From: Rhodamnia argentea
Taxonomy: Eukaryota > Streptophyta > Magnoliopsida > Myrtales > Myrtaceae
Assembly (NCBI RefSeq): GCF_020921035.1
Contig: NC_063151.1
Coordinates: 6,448,001-6,512,000, forward strand
Direction of reading: 5' to 3'
DNA: 64,000 nt
The translations under genes and the position numbers were made by a program. The first letter of the stretch is position 1; the number at the start of each line of letters is the position of its first letter. Positions 12,133 to 24,656 of this stretch are shown one piece after another. The notes under the pieces are model-generated. The model saw nothing but the letters and a program-made list of their open reading frames with translations, ran no database searches and was not told the origin of the DNA.

Positions 12133-12530
12133 CAGTTGATTTTCAGCTTTAGTTACAAATTAGAATATTAGAATTGTTGAGTTCGATGTGTAGCGAGTGG
12201 AGGGCGAAAAAACGTGATCGAGCTTTCGCATCTAGTTAGAAGGCTTAATTGAACGATGAGAGAAGATTTTAGTACCTAATTGGGTTTTGACGTGAGCTTT
12301 TCAGCTAATCAAAAGAGATCCAATACCTAATCGGATTGCAGTTGATTTTCGAACTAGAGCTATGGATAGTGAAAATTGTCGAGTCCTGTTGAGTCGGTTG
12401 TGTTCGATGCGAGAGCCCAATAAGTTGGATGTATGAGGAAGGAACTTGGTCGAGATTGCTCATCTGGTCACAAGGCTCAATGGACTAATCAAAGAACAAG
12501 ATTGGACCATGAAGTGTTTATGGTCTGGAT
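12133..12530. repeat. Two diverged tandem copies, unit about 215 bp
   Basis: Copy 1 begins GTTGATTTTCAGCTTTAG at about 12134; copy 2 begins GTTGATTTTCGAACTAGAG at about 12350. Both run through GAAAATTGT/GAATTGTTGAG, a TTCGATG(T/C)G block, a (G)GTCGAG block and an (A)AGGCTCAAT block in the same order. Boundaries are approximate. Confidence 0.5.
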
Positions 12531-12683
12531 TAGACAACTTTGAGAATAGACATTTCCTTGCTTGAGGACTTCTGATTAGGAATGAGATTTTGGGCCCTTT
12601 GAGGAAGACTTCTTAGCACAGGAATAACGTAGTCCACATCTACTTATCGAGTATGGAACTATGGTCCATTTGGCTGTTCTTGG

Positions 12684-13411
12684 GTCCAACATTAGCTCTT
12701 CGTACTTGTACCTTTTCTCCAGAATCTGGCCCGTGTGGACCCAAATGGATTTAAAATTTTGAAATTCCTATTTCATATCACGTGATACGAATCCTCATAT
12801 TGGTAACGAGATAGATCAATCTCATTTACAATCTCCATATGAAAATCTTTAATGTTTAGATGAATCAAATAGTCCATCAGATCCCGGTATTGGCCAATGG
12901 TAAACGTTCTAACTTAGAAGTCTTAGCTTATCTTTTACACGGTACGATCCTTTTTTTCCTCCCCTGTTTTCCTACATTCCTAGTTCTTGACTTTTTAGGG
13001 TCACTACTAGCACATTAGACTTCCTTTCTCGAGAATCACTTGTAATATGTCAGCATGGCGTGTTAGAATTCTTTTTCGGTCCAACGTTGGCTTTCATGCT
13101 TGCACAATTTGTGCGAAATCTGGTCAATGACGACCCAAATGGAGGAATAGACTGATGATTAACACGCGTTTTTAATCTAATGTGAAAATCTTGAATGTCT
13201 ATATGAATCATATAGTCCGCCGGATGCTGATATTTTCGATGGTAATCTTCGAACTTTGATGTTTTTAATAATCTTTTAAATGGTACAATCCCTTTTTTTT
13301 TTTTTTTTGTCTTTTTTTCCCTACATTCCTAGCTTGTGGCTTTTTAGGACCACAAGCGCATTAGACAAAAGGATCTCTTGTAATAAGTCAATCAAGCGTG
13401 TTAGAATCCAA
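12684..13411. repeat. Two diverged tandem copies, unit about 350-390 bp
   Basis: GGTCCAACATTAGCT near 12685 corresponds to GGTCCAACGTTGGCT near 13079. ATGAAAATCTTTAATG near 12839 corresponds to GTGAAAATCTTGAATG near 13182. CCTACATTCCTAG near 12970 corresponds to the same words near 13320, and the GTGTTAGAAT ends match. The order is the same in both copies, so this is a direct duplication with indels. No coding frame runs through it. Confidence 0.6.
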
Positions 13412-14004
13412 CCTATGTTTGATATTGTCAAAATAGAAATAAATCTAGAAGCCATATTCAATCATTCCACTTACATCGGAATCAAATTATTTCTTTTCTT
13501 TTTTTGTGTCGAAGATCAAGTTATTTCTTAAGTTGCAATATAATTACTCGCCTTCCTCATATTTCGCAATCGATACTCCGTTATTGCAAGATATTGCTCT
13601 TAAATGGGAAGCTTTTGTTAAAAGTTCCTAACAATACATGTCGACAAATTGCAAACTTTATATATATATATATATATGGCAAGATTGAGGCCAAAGCATA
13701 ATTTCAGAAAATTAGGTGGCCGGGGGCCCCTCCCGCCAACATTTATCAGCACGATTCAACTAATGATAATAAAATTAATCATCATACTTATAACTAGAAT
13801 TTATGACGAGTACACATTAGCAATGCTTATTGTCTATTACAATAGAAAGAGATCAAACTTGTGTTCGTGTGAGAAAAAAAAGAGAGAATGCGTTTGGGTG
13901 GAGAGAATAAAAATTCATATTAGTTTAGGGAATGAATTTGAATGATTATAAAGCGAATGAGTTTCATATTAATTTTGGAGGCTTTGCAAGCATAACGATA
14001 AGGG

Positions 14005-14520
14005 TAAACATGGTTCCAGGGTAGAATCCAGAACTTGGAACCGCACCAATGGAGAACCTGTCCGATTTCGGGTTCCAAGGTATGAGGGGTAGATTCTAGA
14101 TTTCAAAAAATGGGGTATCTATTCTGACGGGTAGTTTTTCGGGTTCCATACAGGTGGAACCTGGAACTTGTAACAAGATTTTTTGTTTTTCTTGATATAT
14201 CTTTTTTCGATTCCTATATTATTTCATGGTGTCCGGTGATAAGAGTGTAATATGAAACCATTAGTATAAGCTTCCATTTGCGGCGATACTTATGACTAAG
14301 ACTTTTACTTCGTTAATATTTCATATTTATTGGGATATTTAAATATGAGTTGTGGTTAGTGAATTATAGCGATAAACGGTGGTCATTAAATGTGACGATT
14401 TCTTGCAATATTTCAATTAATATTATAGATGGAACTTGTATAGACCTTAGAACCTGTAATCGGATACGTTCTAAGTTCTAAGATACGTAGAATAGGTTCT
14501 AGGTTCGAAAAATGAGTAAC
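14005..14520. repeat. GGTTCC-rich degenerate repeat, possible hAT-like remnant
   Basis: Many GGTTCC, GGAACC, GGTTCTAGG and AGAACCTG words in both orientations flank an AT-rich middle. This resembles subterminal repeats of non-autonomous hAT elements. I could not define clean ends or a target duplication, so the class is uncertain. Confidence 0.35.
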
Positions 14521-16919
14521 ATGTTTCGACGGATAAGGAATCTGTTCGGAAGTTGGAACCATTCACTCATACATAACAGTCGTTCGATGACCATGAAAGT
14601 AACTATATGCCGTGGGCCACAAATTCAAAAAAGAGTGGGCCCCGCTACAATTTTTAATCATTTTTATTTATTTTTTACTAGCTTGGAGTGGGCTCTTAAC
14701 GTCACAGTGAGTTAGGACAATCGCATAATCATTTTTCTAATTTCGGAAAGTAAATTTCTGCGAGAAGGCTATTTTTAGATAGAAAATATCAAAACTATAA
14801 AGATTGATATTCATGGGAGATGAACAAAATTAGTGTGATTGGCTCGTTTATCAATAAACATAACATGTTGTAAGCGAGTAACCGAGGATATTTAGGAAAA
14901 GAAAAAAAATAATCCGATTCCTCAATAGGTGCTCCTTACTTTATATAATAGGATGGATATACAAATGATGAATTCTTTCGCTTATTTCGTGAGAAAATTT
15001 AGACGGATCTGACTATTGCTATAATTTCTAATATGTAAAATTGAATGTATCGCTGTTTTTTACTGAATAGTAAATGCCTTCGATTGATGAATTACTGGCA
15101 ATCGTGGCCTTACGTTTTAATAGGAAAATTTCCGAAAATTCACTCGTCAAGTTGATTCAAAAGCGTTGCCAAATGGAAATGCCCCGTGTAGAAAAAAAGG
15201 GCAGATTTTGCTCGAAAAGGAAGTCAATTGGATTGGGACCGGATAAGATTTCAATTCCAATTTTGTCCCGTCAGCGCAGCGCTCAAAAAAGGGAAAAAGT
15301 CAAACAAAGCCTTGGGTCTTCTTGGGAAATAGAATAGAATCTGAGGACATTTTAGTAATTAGACTAAAAGCGACCCCGTAGATTCACCCACGAACGCAAG
15401 ATTCACGTCCCGCGTCTGGCCGGATTTTGCCCGAAACTCCGCATCGAAAGTCAAACGAGGGTTTGACCCAAAAAAAAAAAAAAAGTCAAAGGAGGACAAA
15501 ACCCAGAAACATTTTAAAAATTAAAAATACAAAAATGCAAAAATTGTAAATCCACGTGGCGTGGGCTCGCACCCTCTTTCTTTAAGATTTGCATTATCCG
15601 TTTTATTTTTTTACCATTTTCATGTCATTAATGAGGTGAGATTTTCTTATTGGAAAGTCTAAATGGCAAATCCACATCACATATGGACTTTGTATTAGAG
15701 TAGACAATTGGGGGCGATTGCAATTACTTCACATTGCAAATGGGTCGGATTGAGTCATTAATTAGAAATATCCATTTTTATTGCACGCCATTTAGGCCGA
15801 AAACTCGAATCGGTTTCGTTTATCAAATTTGACGATTTATCAGTATCTTAAATCGAGTCGGACTTTATCAGGGGAAGTACATAAAAAGTCTTAGATCCAT
15901 ATGTAGATTGTAATTACATGTTATGCCGTTTTAGCTTATGCAATTGAATCCCAAATTTCTTTGAATTATGCAATCAAGTCCCGGACCAATATTGAGAAAT
16001 TGTAAGTTAAAGGATGTCATGCTAGTAATTTCCGATGTCACAAAAACACTTTCAAATTGTTCGCAGGATTGAACTCTTTCAAAGATTCTTAGAATTTGGT
16101 CATATCAATGGGAAGATTCAGAACTTGCTCGTGTCCACGCAAAGTTTAGGACTTTCTAGGAAATTTTCTTTACTTCGTTGATTCCATGCTAGCAGTGCCA
16201 TCTATTTAAATCTGTTTAAAGGTCAAATATGCTGCAGAATGGGCTTAGACGAAATAAAATACGAGACTTTGTTTCAATTCATTCCACGTTACCGAGATAA
16301 AGTGTAGTAATCTCCTTCACAACAAAATCAATGAATCCATCGATTGTTGGCGCTGTTGATTAGTGATGTCAACAGAGAGATTGAATCCTAATTTGAGGAG
16401 AAAAAGGATCCATCGTCAATAACGACGCCAAAAATCACGAGACTTTAATGACTACTCCGTATTGAAATGATGATTCCCAACAACAAGGAAGATATAAAAT
16501 GGAAATAATCGAAATATCGCCGATACTTCGTTTTACTTAGAAAATCAGATAGTCTCGCATTCCGTAAAAGTAATAGTATAAAACAAAAATATCTTCTTTT
16601 AGAGGTTCGTTGAGTCGGTTTCGGAAGATTTCGAGCTTTTCGAAGGTGATTATTGGCTCTAATGTGTCTCTCTTTTTTTTTTTTGAAGTGCTTGATTGAC
16701 TCTAGTAAGAGTTCCAAAAGATAAATTGACATTGGAATGTGGAGGTTAAAAAAATATTAGAATTGGTTTGGAGGGGGTGGAGGGAAAAAGAAAGAAGAAT
16801 ATATGTCCTTGCATGCAAAATGCGTCATCTTTCAGTTTCCGAAATTGCACCTCGTGCTCTGCGACCGCCTATAAAGACGGCAGTCCACCCGAGTCCAAAG
16901 CGTTCTTTTTCACTGCTCC

Positions 16920-16961
16920 GAGAAATTTAAGAGAAGCAAAACAATCTCCTTCTCTCTCCCT

Positions 16962-16998
<37 letters not shown>

Positions 16999-17906
16999 TC
17001 CCGAATTTAGGAGCAACTGCAGACGCATTGATTCAGAGACTCGTTAGATAGCGAGAATAAGACCGAGATCTGACCCGTTCGCACTTCTCTAGATTTCTTT
17101 TGTCGACGGAACAAAAGACCAGGTTTGGTCGCTTCATTTCCTGAGGATTCTCTCCTCTGTTCCTGGTAATCCGTCTTGCTTCGATCCATTTTAGATAGTG
17201 TTGCTACGATCGTCTTTCTTTTTTTTCCTTTTTCTTTTTCTCCTCGGCCATTTATCTGGGGGTGTTTTTCTTTTTCTGGGTCTTCAGGGGCATCAATCTT
17301 GATCGGGCAAAGCGGGAGGTTCCCCTCGTTCTGGTGATTGATCTTTCGTTTGATCTTGCATGCATGTTTCATTTGGTAATTCAAAACGACGCGATGTAAT
17401 GCCTGTTTGATTTCTTTGTTTTTTCTGTTCGATCATGGTTTTGTGGGCGATTGTCTTGATAGAAGATGAAGCTGCCCGGACCTTTTTTTTGTTCCTTTTC
17501 TCTTTGGGTTCGGATATCAAAATGCAGAGATATATCGTATTCATTTCAATGGAGCTGATTTGCGCTTTGTTTCTTCCCTTGATCGTGCTTAAATTTTAGA
17601 AGTCTTTATGCATTGTTCTTGCAAATGATACTTGAAGCCGGTACTTGATCAAGTGCTGTTGAGAATTGCCCTTAGGAGATTCATTTCTTGGGTGTTTTTG
17701 ATAGAAAGATCTGGGTCTAATATTCGTTTTTTGTCCTGTTCTTTAATTCTCTAGAATAATGGCCTTCAAAATGAATTTTCAAGTCTGACATTCTTGTGAT
17801 TTGAGATGGCTAACCCCAAAATGAAAAGAGGAGTTTTGTGGTGGAAAGTGGCTTGATATCTGTGTAATTGATTTTTGTCTTTACACACAGATTTTTTAAT
17901 TGGCAG
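16920..17906 (+). promoter_or_regulatory. 5' leader exon and leader intron of the PPI1-like gene
   Basis: A (CT)n tract of about 32 nt (16964-16995) sits in the leader. A donor TTCCTG|GTAATC at 17165/17166 and an acceptor AATTGGCAG ending at 17906 define a leader intron of about 741 nt. The start codon lies 10 nt into the next exon. The T-rich intron body fits a plant leader intron. Confidence 0.55.
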
Positions 17907-17916
17907 AGTAGCAAAC

Positions 17917-20900
17917 ATGGGTATGGAAGTCAATGGATTTGAGATGGCACCGCCACCCGCGGAGGCTTTAGCTGAGGCGGACAGGTCTTTGCTGTGTAAG
18001 AATGAGAATGGGGAATTGGAATGTGGATTTATCCCTAATGCGGACATAAAGTTTGGTTCTCATGGAGATGGATCGACAATCAGCAAAGCAAATAAAGTTT
18101 CTGATGCCAACTTCCCCAATGCTGCTGCTGATGAATGGCCGGCACCGAATAAGATTCACTCCTTTTATATTGCTAAGTGCAGGTCACATGATGATCCTCA
18201 GATAAAAGTTAAAATTGACCTGGCTGATAGGGAGATTCAACAGATGAATCAAGCGAGGTTCCAAATCACTGACAAACTGAGAGCAAAGAGGGTAAGTTCA
18301 AGCACTCACGGTTTTTTAGGTACCAATCATTCGGATTAGAATGGTATCCTTTCATTGATCAGGATTCTTCATGTTGTTATGATTGTGGTAGACAAGGTAG
18401 CCAAACTTCAGGGTTGAGGGATTGACGGGTTGTCATTCTTATCTAGTGCCTGTATATGAAAGGCCAATGACAATCTACAGGTAGGGGGCATTCCTCTTGG
18501 TTGGCATGAATGTATGAGATCCAATCCGTTACGATCGGAAGAAAATTTCGATCACTTTTGATGCCACTAGAGTTTATGGACAAAACATGTGCGACTTACA
18601 TTTCTAAGAAAATGACAATCATTGATGGTTTGCTAGGGTCGAGTACGTTAGTTGAACAGACTTCACGCATTTATTGTTGCCTTTCCTATAAGCATATTAG
18701 AATGTGACATGCTGGAGGGTACGTATGGGTTAAATACATCTTTTATAGTTTGGCAATTGTGAAAAAAGGTTATATCACTATGCAAAAGCTGCTTATTCAC
18801 AATAAACTTTGGCTATGAATGTTGAGTAATCTAAATAAGCATTGCTAGCACATAGTTACTAGCCAATTGTGTACTGTGCTGCTTGCTCGGTAAGGCTTGC
18901 TCTGGCAGTGGGTGACATTCACGTTTCGAAGCAAAATGGCTGCTTTAATGCCTTATGTGGGAGAGTTTTCGAATCAAGATATGCCATGCACTTGAAATCA
19001 GTCTTGTGCCAATGTAGTCCACATCAACTTCACTGGTTACTTCAAAACTTTAGTTTGGTTAAGCATACCTTTCAGTAACATTAGTTTGCTTAGGGAAGAT
19101 TAGAAGAATCTTTTATTTGGTGATTGTTGCTTTGACCACCATGAAAGAGGGTCATTTCGTAGATTTAGCTTGACATTGCATTAAAAGCTTGTTTAGATGG
19201 TTGAGGCTTTTGCGCACACGTTCTTGGTTTCACGGGGTGATTGTCACAAACTCTCGTGCAAAACTCTTAAGTTTGACTTTTACTAGCGTAAATCATAATA
19301 AGTTGTACATCTGTATGTCACAAATTCATCAATACATTGCCAGAATTTAGATCTGCTTTCACTCAGAAAATGCACAAGCTCATAAATTTTGGGGGAGGGT
19401 TTCTCCTTATGGCTAACTGATCTTTGACTGGGCTTTTGATGCCAAACATCAAAATACACAGAGAATTGGAAGGCGTATCACCCCATCGGTCCCCCAATCC
19501 TCCCCACTCCTCTCCACCAATGCACTTAGTGCAATCAATTTGGTAGCATTTTTTCGATTGTCAATGTTTTCTTCATATGCAGTCGGAGCGAGCAGACATA
19601 ATCACTCAGCTGAAAGCTTTGGGCGACGAGAACAAGCAGTTTAATATGATTGCTGAGGAAAAGAGGAAAGAGATGGAACCATTGCATGACGCTCTAGGCA
19701 AGCTACGAAATGGGAACAATGCTGGTCGTGGTAGTGGCATATGCTCATCAGAAGAAGAACTTAACGAGCTTGTAAGTTGGTAGTTTAAGCATATAGACCC
19801 CTTTCTATAGCGTCCTTACTTATTTTAATACCATATTAGCCTTTCGGTTGAATTTACAATTTGTTGGTTGCTACTGGTTGTTGCAGATCCAGAGCTTGAA
19901 CTACCGCATACAGCATGAGAGCATCCCATTGGCAGAAGAGAAGCAACTCCTACGGGAAATAAAACAGCTTGAGGGCACACGGGAGAAGGTTATTGCAAAT
20001 GCTGCGCTGAGGGCTGATGTGCAGGGTAAATATGGTCAGCGAGAAGAGATTCAGGGCCAGGTTAAAGTAAGAAGTGTGCACTTTCAATATCCAACTTGAC
20101 ACACCCTTGTTCTTTATGATTTGATACACGCAGGTAATACTGATTTTATCTGATCATAGTAACATTATTATGTTGTAGCTTATGGGAGTTGGCTTGGATG
20201 GAGTGAGGAAGGATCAGCAGGCAGTTAAGGGAAAAATTAAGAATCTCAGGGAAGAATTGGAGGGTATAGAGAATGATATAAGATCTTTGCAAGATGAGTT
20301 GTCACTTACCATTCAGAAGAGGGACAAAGCATATGAAAACATGCAGGAGCTGAGGAAACGGCGTGATGAGGCGGTATGTTCTTAGATGCACACATAGTGC
20401 AGGCCTTTCTTAGATTGCTTCCACGTGGATTGCCAACTTAGGAGCTTAGTTTTCGAGTCATCTGTGCGTGAATAATGCTAATGTGCGGTCAGTCTTGGAC
20501 ATTTTCTGTAGGCTTTACGTAAAGCTCATATGTTTTAGTACGGTACTTTGAAGAAGATACAATAGTCACACATAGACTAGCAGCAACTGGTACTTTTCTG
20601 CTGGTTAGTATTTGTAGGCGGTCTTCTTATCCTTCACCTCTTTTTATGCTCAATGCCCTAATAGAGACTTTCGTTTTCCGCTTATGACTAAAAATGTGAT
20701 TTATGAAGAATTGATGTATGCTTTTTGCCAATGAGGAAAAATTTTATTTACTGGGTTTTATTTTATTTAGCTGGTTTCTCAGTCTACGATCGGCATACTT
20801 ACAAATAGTTTGCTAGAATCTAAAAAAATTTCTAGCATTTAAAATTCGCTTCTGGATGCTGCATTGTCATTTTGCGCTTAGAATTGATGCCTAGCTACTT

Positions 20901-22620
20901 AATATTTGATGCCTGAACAAATACACACTCTTTCTTTGACAACTTTCTAACCAAATCGTAAATTCATTCAACGAGACCTCCTCTATGAAGCCATTCATCC
21001 CTGACATGGTGACATGATTTTTTCTGTACCTTAATATAGCCACAACTCCATACAACTTTCCTTCAAAAATACTTATCTAAATCCAGCTCAATTTTTAGTG
21101 TCCACATCAGCCAGGATAGATGAACAAGTGAAAGTTAACGAGTAGTAAATTGCTACTCACACATTTCCAACCACAACCTCGATAAGCTCCTCAGTTTCTA
21201 TGGATTGAATGTAATTTTGATCTTTCACGGTTGATTGAGAAACTGAACCGGTAATTTTTTCTGCTGCTTAAAGGGAATGGACTGCAACATATGTTTCATT
21301 GAAGGAGCATTAAGTTGAGAGATATGACACTTTCTCCTGTAGATGATGGTTGTAACATTTTACTTTCCATTCTGTTTCAGAATGCCCCCTTTTACCAAAA
21401 TCGTGCGATTTTGAACGTTGCAAAGGACCTTGCTGCAAAGAAGGATATTTGTTCTCTCCAGGAGCTTGCATTGAATGAGGTTTGTGATCCTTAATTCTTA
21501 AATGAATATAGATTGCATGTCACACTGTCATCCTTTGCTTTATCCCTTCGCTTCCTTATCAGGTTGAGAAGTTTTTCTCCCTCTGGAACGACAACAAGAG
21601 TTTCAGAGACGATTACCTCAAAAGAGTATTGCCATCACTGGATGCCCGACAGTTGAGCAGAGACGGAAGAATTAAGAATCCCAATGAGAAGCCATTAGCT
21701 GTTGCTGAGGAACTAATGACTGTATCCAGAAAAGAGACGATGACGAAAGCTGAAGTGAAACGGCCAAAAGAAGATTCAAAACCACCTCCGAAAAACAATG
21801 TCGCTGTTGCCAACAATAACCAGAAAGAGGCTGTTCAGAATGTAAGCGACTTTGCCGCCACATTGGAGCTTAAGGACTTGAAATCCAAAGAGGACGCTGA
21901 GGATTTTGTTGTGGTAAAACAGGAGCAGGAGGCTCCGAAAGTTACTGAAGTTGACGAAGAGAAGCTGAAGGAGATAAAGAGGCAGGAGCAAATCGAAAGG
22001 CAGAAGCAGGCTCTAGAAAGGAAGAAAAAGCTGGCAGAGAAAAATGCAGTGAAAGCGGCAATTAAAGCTCAAAAGGAGGCTGAGAAGAAACTCAAGGTAA
22101 TCATCTAATATTTCCCTTTACTAGAAATTGCCACTTTCATTAAATCCCTTAATATAGATTTTACACTTTATGGGAAAGACAGGAGAAAACTACCTTAGAA
22201 TGTTGAAGGTTAACATGTTATCTTTGGATGTCTAATAAATTTTCCAATTCTTTACAAACTCGATTCTAGCTTTGAAATTGACAGAAGCTCCTTTTTTATG
22301 GTGAAAAATTGTTTCTTCAGGATCGTGAAAAGAAGGAAAAGAAGAAAGTGATGGAATGGAATCCCGATGCAGAGGAACTGACTGAGGAGGCCACCGAAGC
22401 GGAGAACGTTGGGAAAGCTCCTGAGGCTCCGGCCCCTGCGAAAGAGAAGGTTCAAAAGAAAAGTATCTACAGAGTGAAAACTCGAACGAAAGGAGTTGAA
22501 TCAGTTCCAAAGGCCATCCTGAGGCGGAGGAGGTCACAGGCTTACTGGATGTGGGCCGTCTCCGCGGCTGTTTTGGGAGCTCTGGTGGCCCTAGCATATG
22601 CATATTACTCTCTTCCCTGA
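17917..22620 (+). CDS. PPI1: Proton pump-interactor, PPI1-like
   Basis: Seven coding exons: 17917-18291, 19583-19771, 19887-20066, 20179-20373, 21381-21479, 21563-22096 and 22321-22620. All junctions are phase 0 with GT-AG introns, giving 623 aa, close to the 612 aa I recall for Arabidopsis PPI1. The family binds the regulatory C-terminus of the plasma-membrane H+-ATPase and sits on ER and plasma membranes. The N-terminal part holds the conserved segment with FYIAKCRSHDDP and IDLADREIQQMNQAR. Exons 2-4 encode long heptad-like coiled coils, exon 5 has FYQNRAILNVAKDLAAKKD, and exon 6 carries FFSLWNDNKSFRDDYLKR before a Lys/Glu-rich region (EIKRQEQIERQKQALERKKK). A basic cluster RRRR and a single membrane anchor at about residues 598-620 end the protein. 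The ATG at 17917 is preferred because it opens the exon after the leader intron; a second ATG lies two codons on. The PPI1/PPI2 distinction is not resolved. Confidence 0.93.
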
Positions 22621-24656
22621 GAAAGAAGAGGATGTAGAGTACCGCGGGACGATGAGGCCTAGCAAACGGGTAGTTTTGCCTGTAGAAGCTTTGACTTTGC
22701 GGTAACTTAGTTCTTTTCAGTCCCAACAAGGAATGGGGCTTGAAACTCTATACTTTTAGAAACTCAGTTTGGGATAGGACCTCATATAGAAAGCGGGCAG
22801 AGGATTTGCGGGTTATAGTTGCTTGAATTTTTTACTGGTCGGATGTTTTGAAATTTCGTCTTAATGCAGTGCTCTTGCTCTCATATTTCCTGAGTTCTCT
22901 TTCTGTAGGATGTGTGTGTGGCTTGGTGATTGATATTTTGATCGCTCATCTTTGAAAGGTGATATGGTTCCTGTCAACTAGCGCATGTCCGGTTAAGCAT
23001 GGTCGAGATACCTAAACGGATAACGGATTTTTCATGATAGTGTACCTAGTTCCGGATCGGAGCAGGATCATTTTGGCTTAAAACTCTTATTTGAGTCTCT
23101 CAGCGTCAGATTTCTCATCAGCATCTAAATTTGAGAGCCTGTCTGGATTTTGACATTTCTAGGTGATACAACACATCAAACACACTCTTTGGTCCAGTAT
23201 TGCTTATGCAATGCGTTTTGTGATGTTCCTTGTATAATCCTATCAAGGCTGAGAAGCATTTAGTTTTGCATGACGTCTCCGTTCAGTTCATTCAAGCCGA
23301 ATCGTCGCACCGCCCGCAGATCGTCATCCATGAACAGTCCGGTCAGGTTATGCATGCACGATAATCTGGTGCGGCCATTTTCAATCCAAATTGACAGCCA
23401 ACAAACCCGAGAAAGCTTAAAAAAGAAACAAAAAACTCAGAAAGCTATTGACAACTCGAAACGAGTGTCAAGAAGACGATTGGTACATCAGTGCCCCGAC
23501 GTCACCCATTTTGTTAAGATGGCGCATATACTTCCCATCATCAATAAAAAGGGATTTTATCGTGTTGAAGTATCGTCGTCATTTGATCATGAGTCATATA
23601 TATTTTTTATATTTATATAGAATCTTTTTATTTATGAGCTTACGCTTTTGGATTGAATTTGGACTTCTTAACATGACATTAGGGCCTGCTATCCCATTCA
23701 CCTATCACAAATTAATAAAATTCTTCAAACTCCACGTACAAGAGTCAGCTGAATTACGAGCATCACGCTTTTGGATTGGATTTTCTAATACAATATAAGA
23801 CATGTTCTTTCTCTACGCATTACTTTATAGAAGTTTTTGTTTTAATTTATATTTCGTTCTTTGTTTATTCGGGAAAAAATAAAGTAATCTCATATACCGA
23901 GTGGATGCATTAAGATACATATGAAACGATAAATATGTAGTCTGAGTTTTGTACATAATTTTAAAAATTGATTTGACCCGATCTATGTAAATAATCTCTT
24001 TTACACGGTGAAATACTTGAGATAAGGCTAACAGGCTAAGCAAACCAAACATTATTAGTTTAATACCACGAAAAATCACAAATTAGTATATTTGTAACAA
24101 ATTTACCCCAAATTATTTTTTATCACAAAAACTTCAAATTAGAATACCTTTGACAAATTTATCCCAAGCTATTTTTTCAACCATAAAAAATCCCAAACTA
24201 TTATATTTGTAACAAATTTACCAAAAACTAGTTATTTTGACTATCAAAAATTTCAAACTGGTACACATGTGATAAATATATCATCCGATATGACAAAAAA
24301 TCTCAAATTGATACACATGTGTCAAACGGAAGGTGAAAATCCTAAACGTGTACATCTAATAAGCGTCACGTGTCATTCAACTCAGTAATTTTGTCATAAA
24401 ATTTAACGAAAATTAATGGATGGTAAATTAGTCACGGGTGTACTAATTTAGGATTTTTGATGTTCAAAAAAATAATTTGAGATAAATTTATTATATGTGT
24501 ACTAATTTGAGATTTTTCGTGAAATTAATTAATATTATTTTCGTTTTTTTTTTGGGGGTGGTGGTTGTGGGCCTTGTGGCGGTGGGGGGAAGCGAGAGAA
24601 GTCTAAAAGCAGGGGTTAGAACATAACGCGCATTTCGGCAAAACTTGTTCGAAGTC
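22621..24656. other. Intergenic region between the PPI1-like and S4 genes
   Basis: Contains the PPI1-like 3' UTR to roughly 22.9 kb, AT-rich sequence without recognised genes, and fold-back element A2. A C-rich stretch just before 24657 is probably the leader of the S4 gene. Confidence 0.55.
24059..24528. mobile_element. Fold-back element family A, copy 2 (reverse orientation)
   Basis: Starts near TTAATACCACGAAAAATC and ends ATTTTTCGTGAAATTAA. The arms are the same 60-65 bp degenerate units as in copies 1 and 3. The central segment (CATTCAACTCAGTAATTTTG) is the reverse complement of the centre of copies 1 and 3, so it inserted the other way round. Element ends are approximate and no target duplication could be assigned. 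Confidence 0.7.

Larger units (their letters stand above)
11366..16700. other. Intergenic region rich in old repeats, no gene seen
   Basis: It holds the 3' UTR of the preceding gene, diverged tandem duplications (12133-12530 and 12684-13411) and a GGTTCC-rich degenerate repeat (14005-14520). A 102-codon open frame at 11824-12132 resembles nothing I know and has no splice context. Confidence 0.55.
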
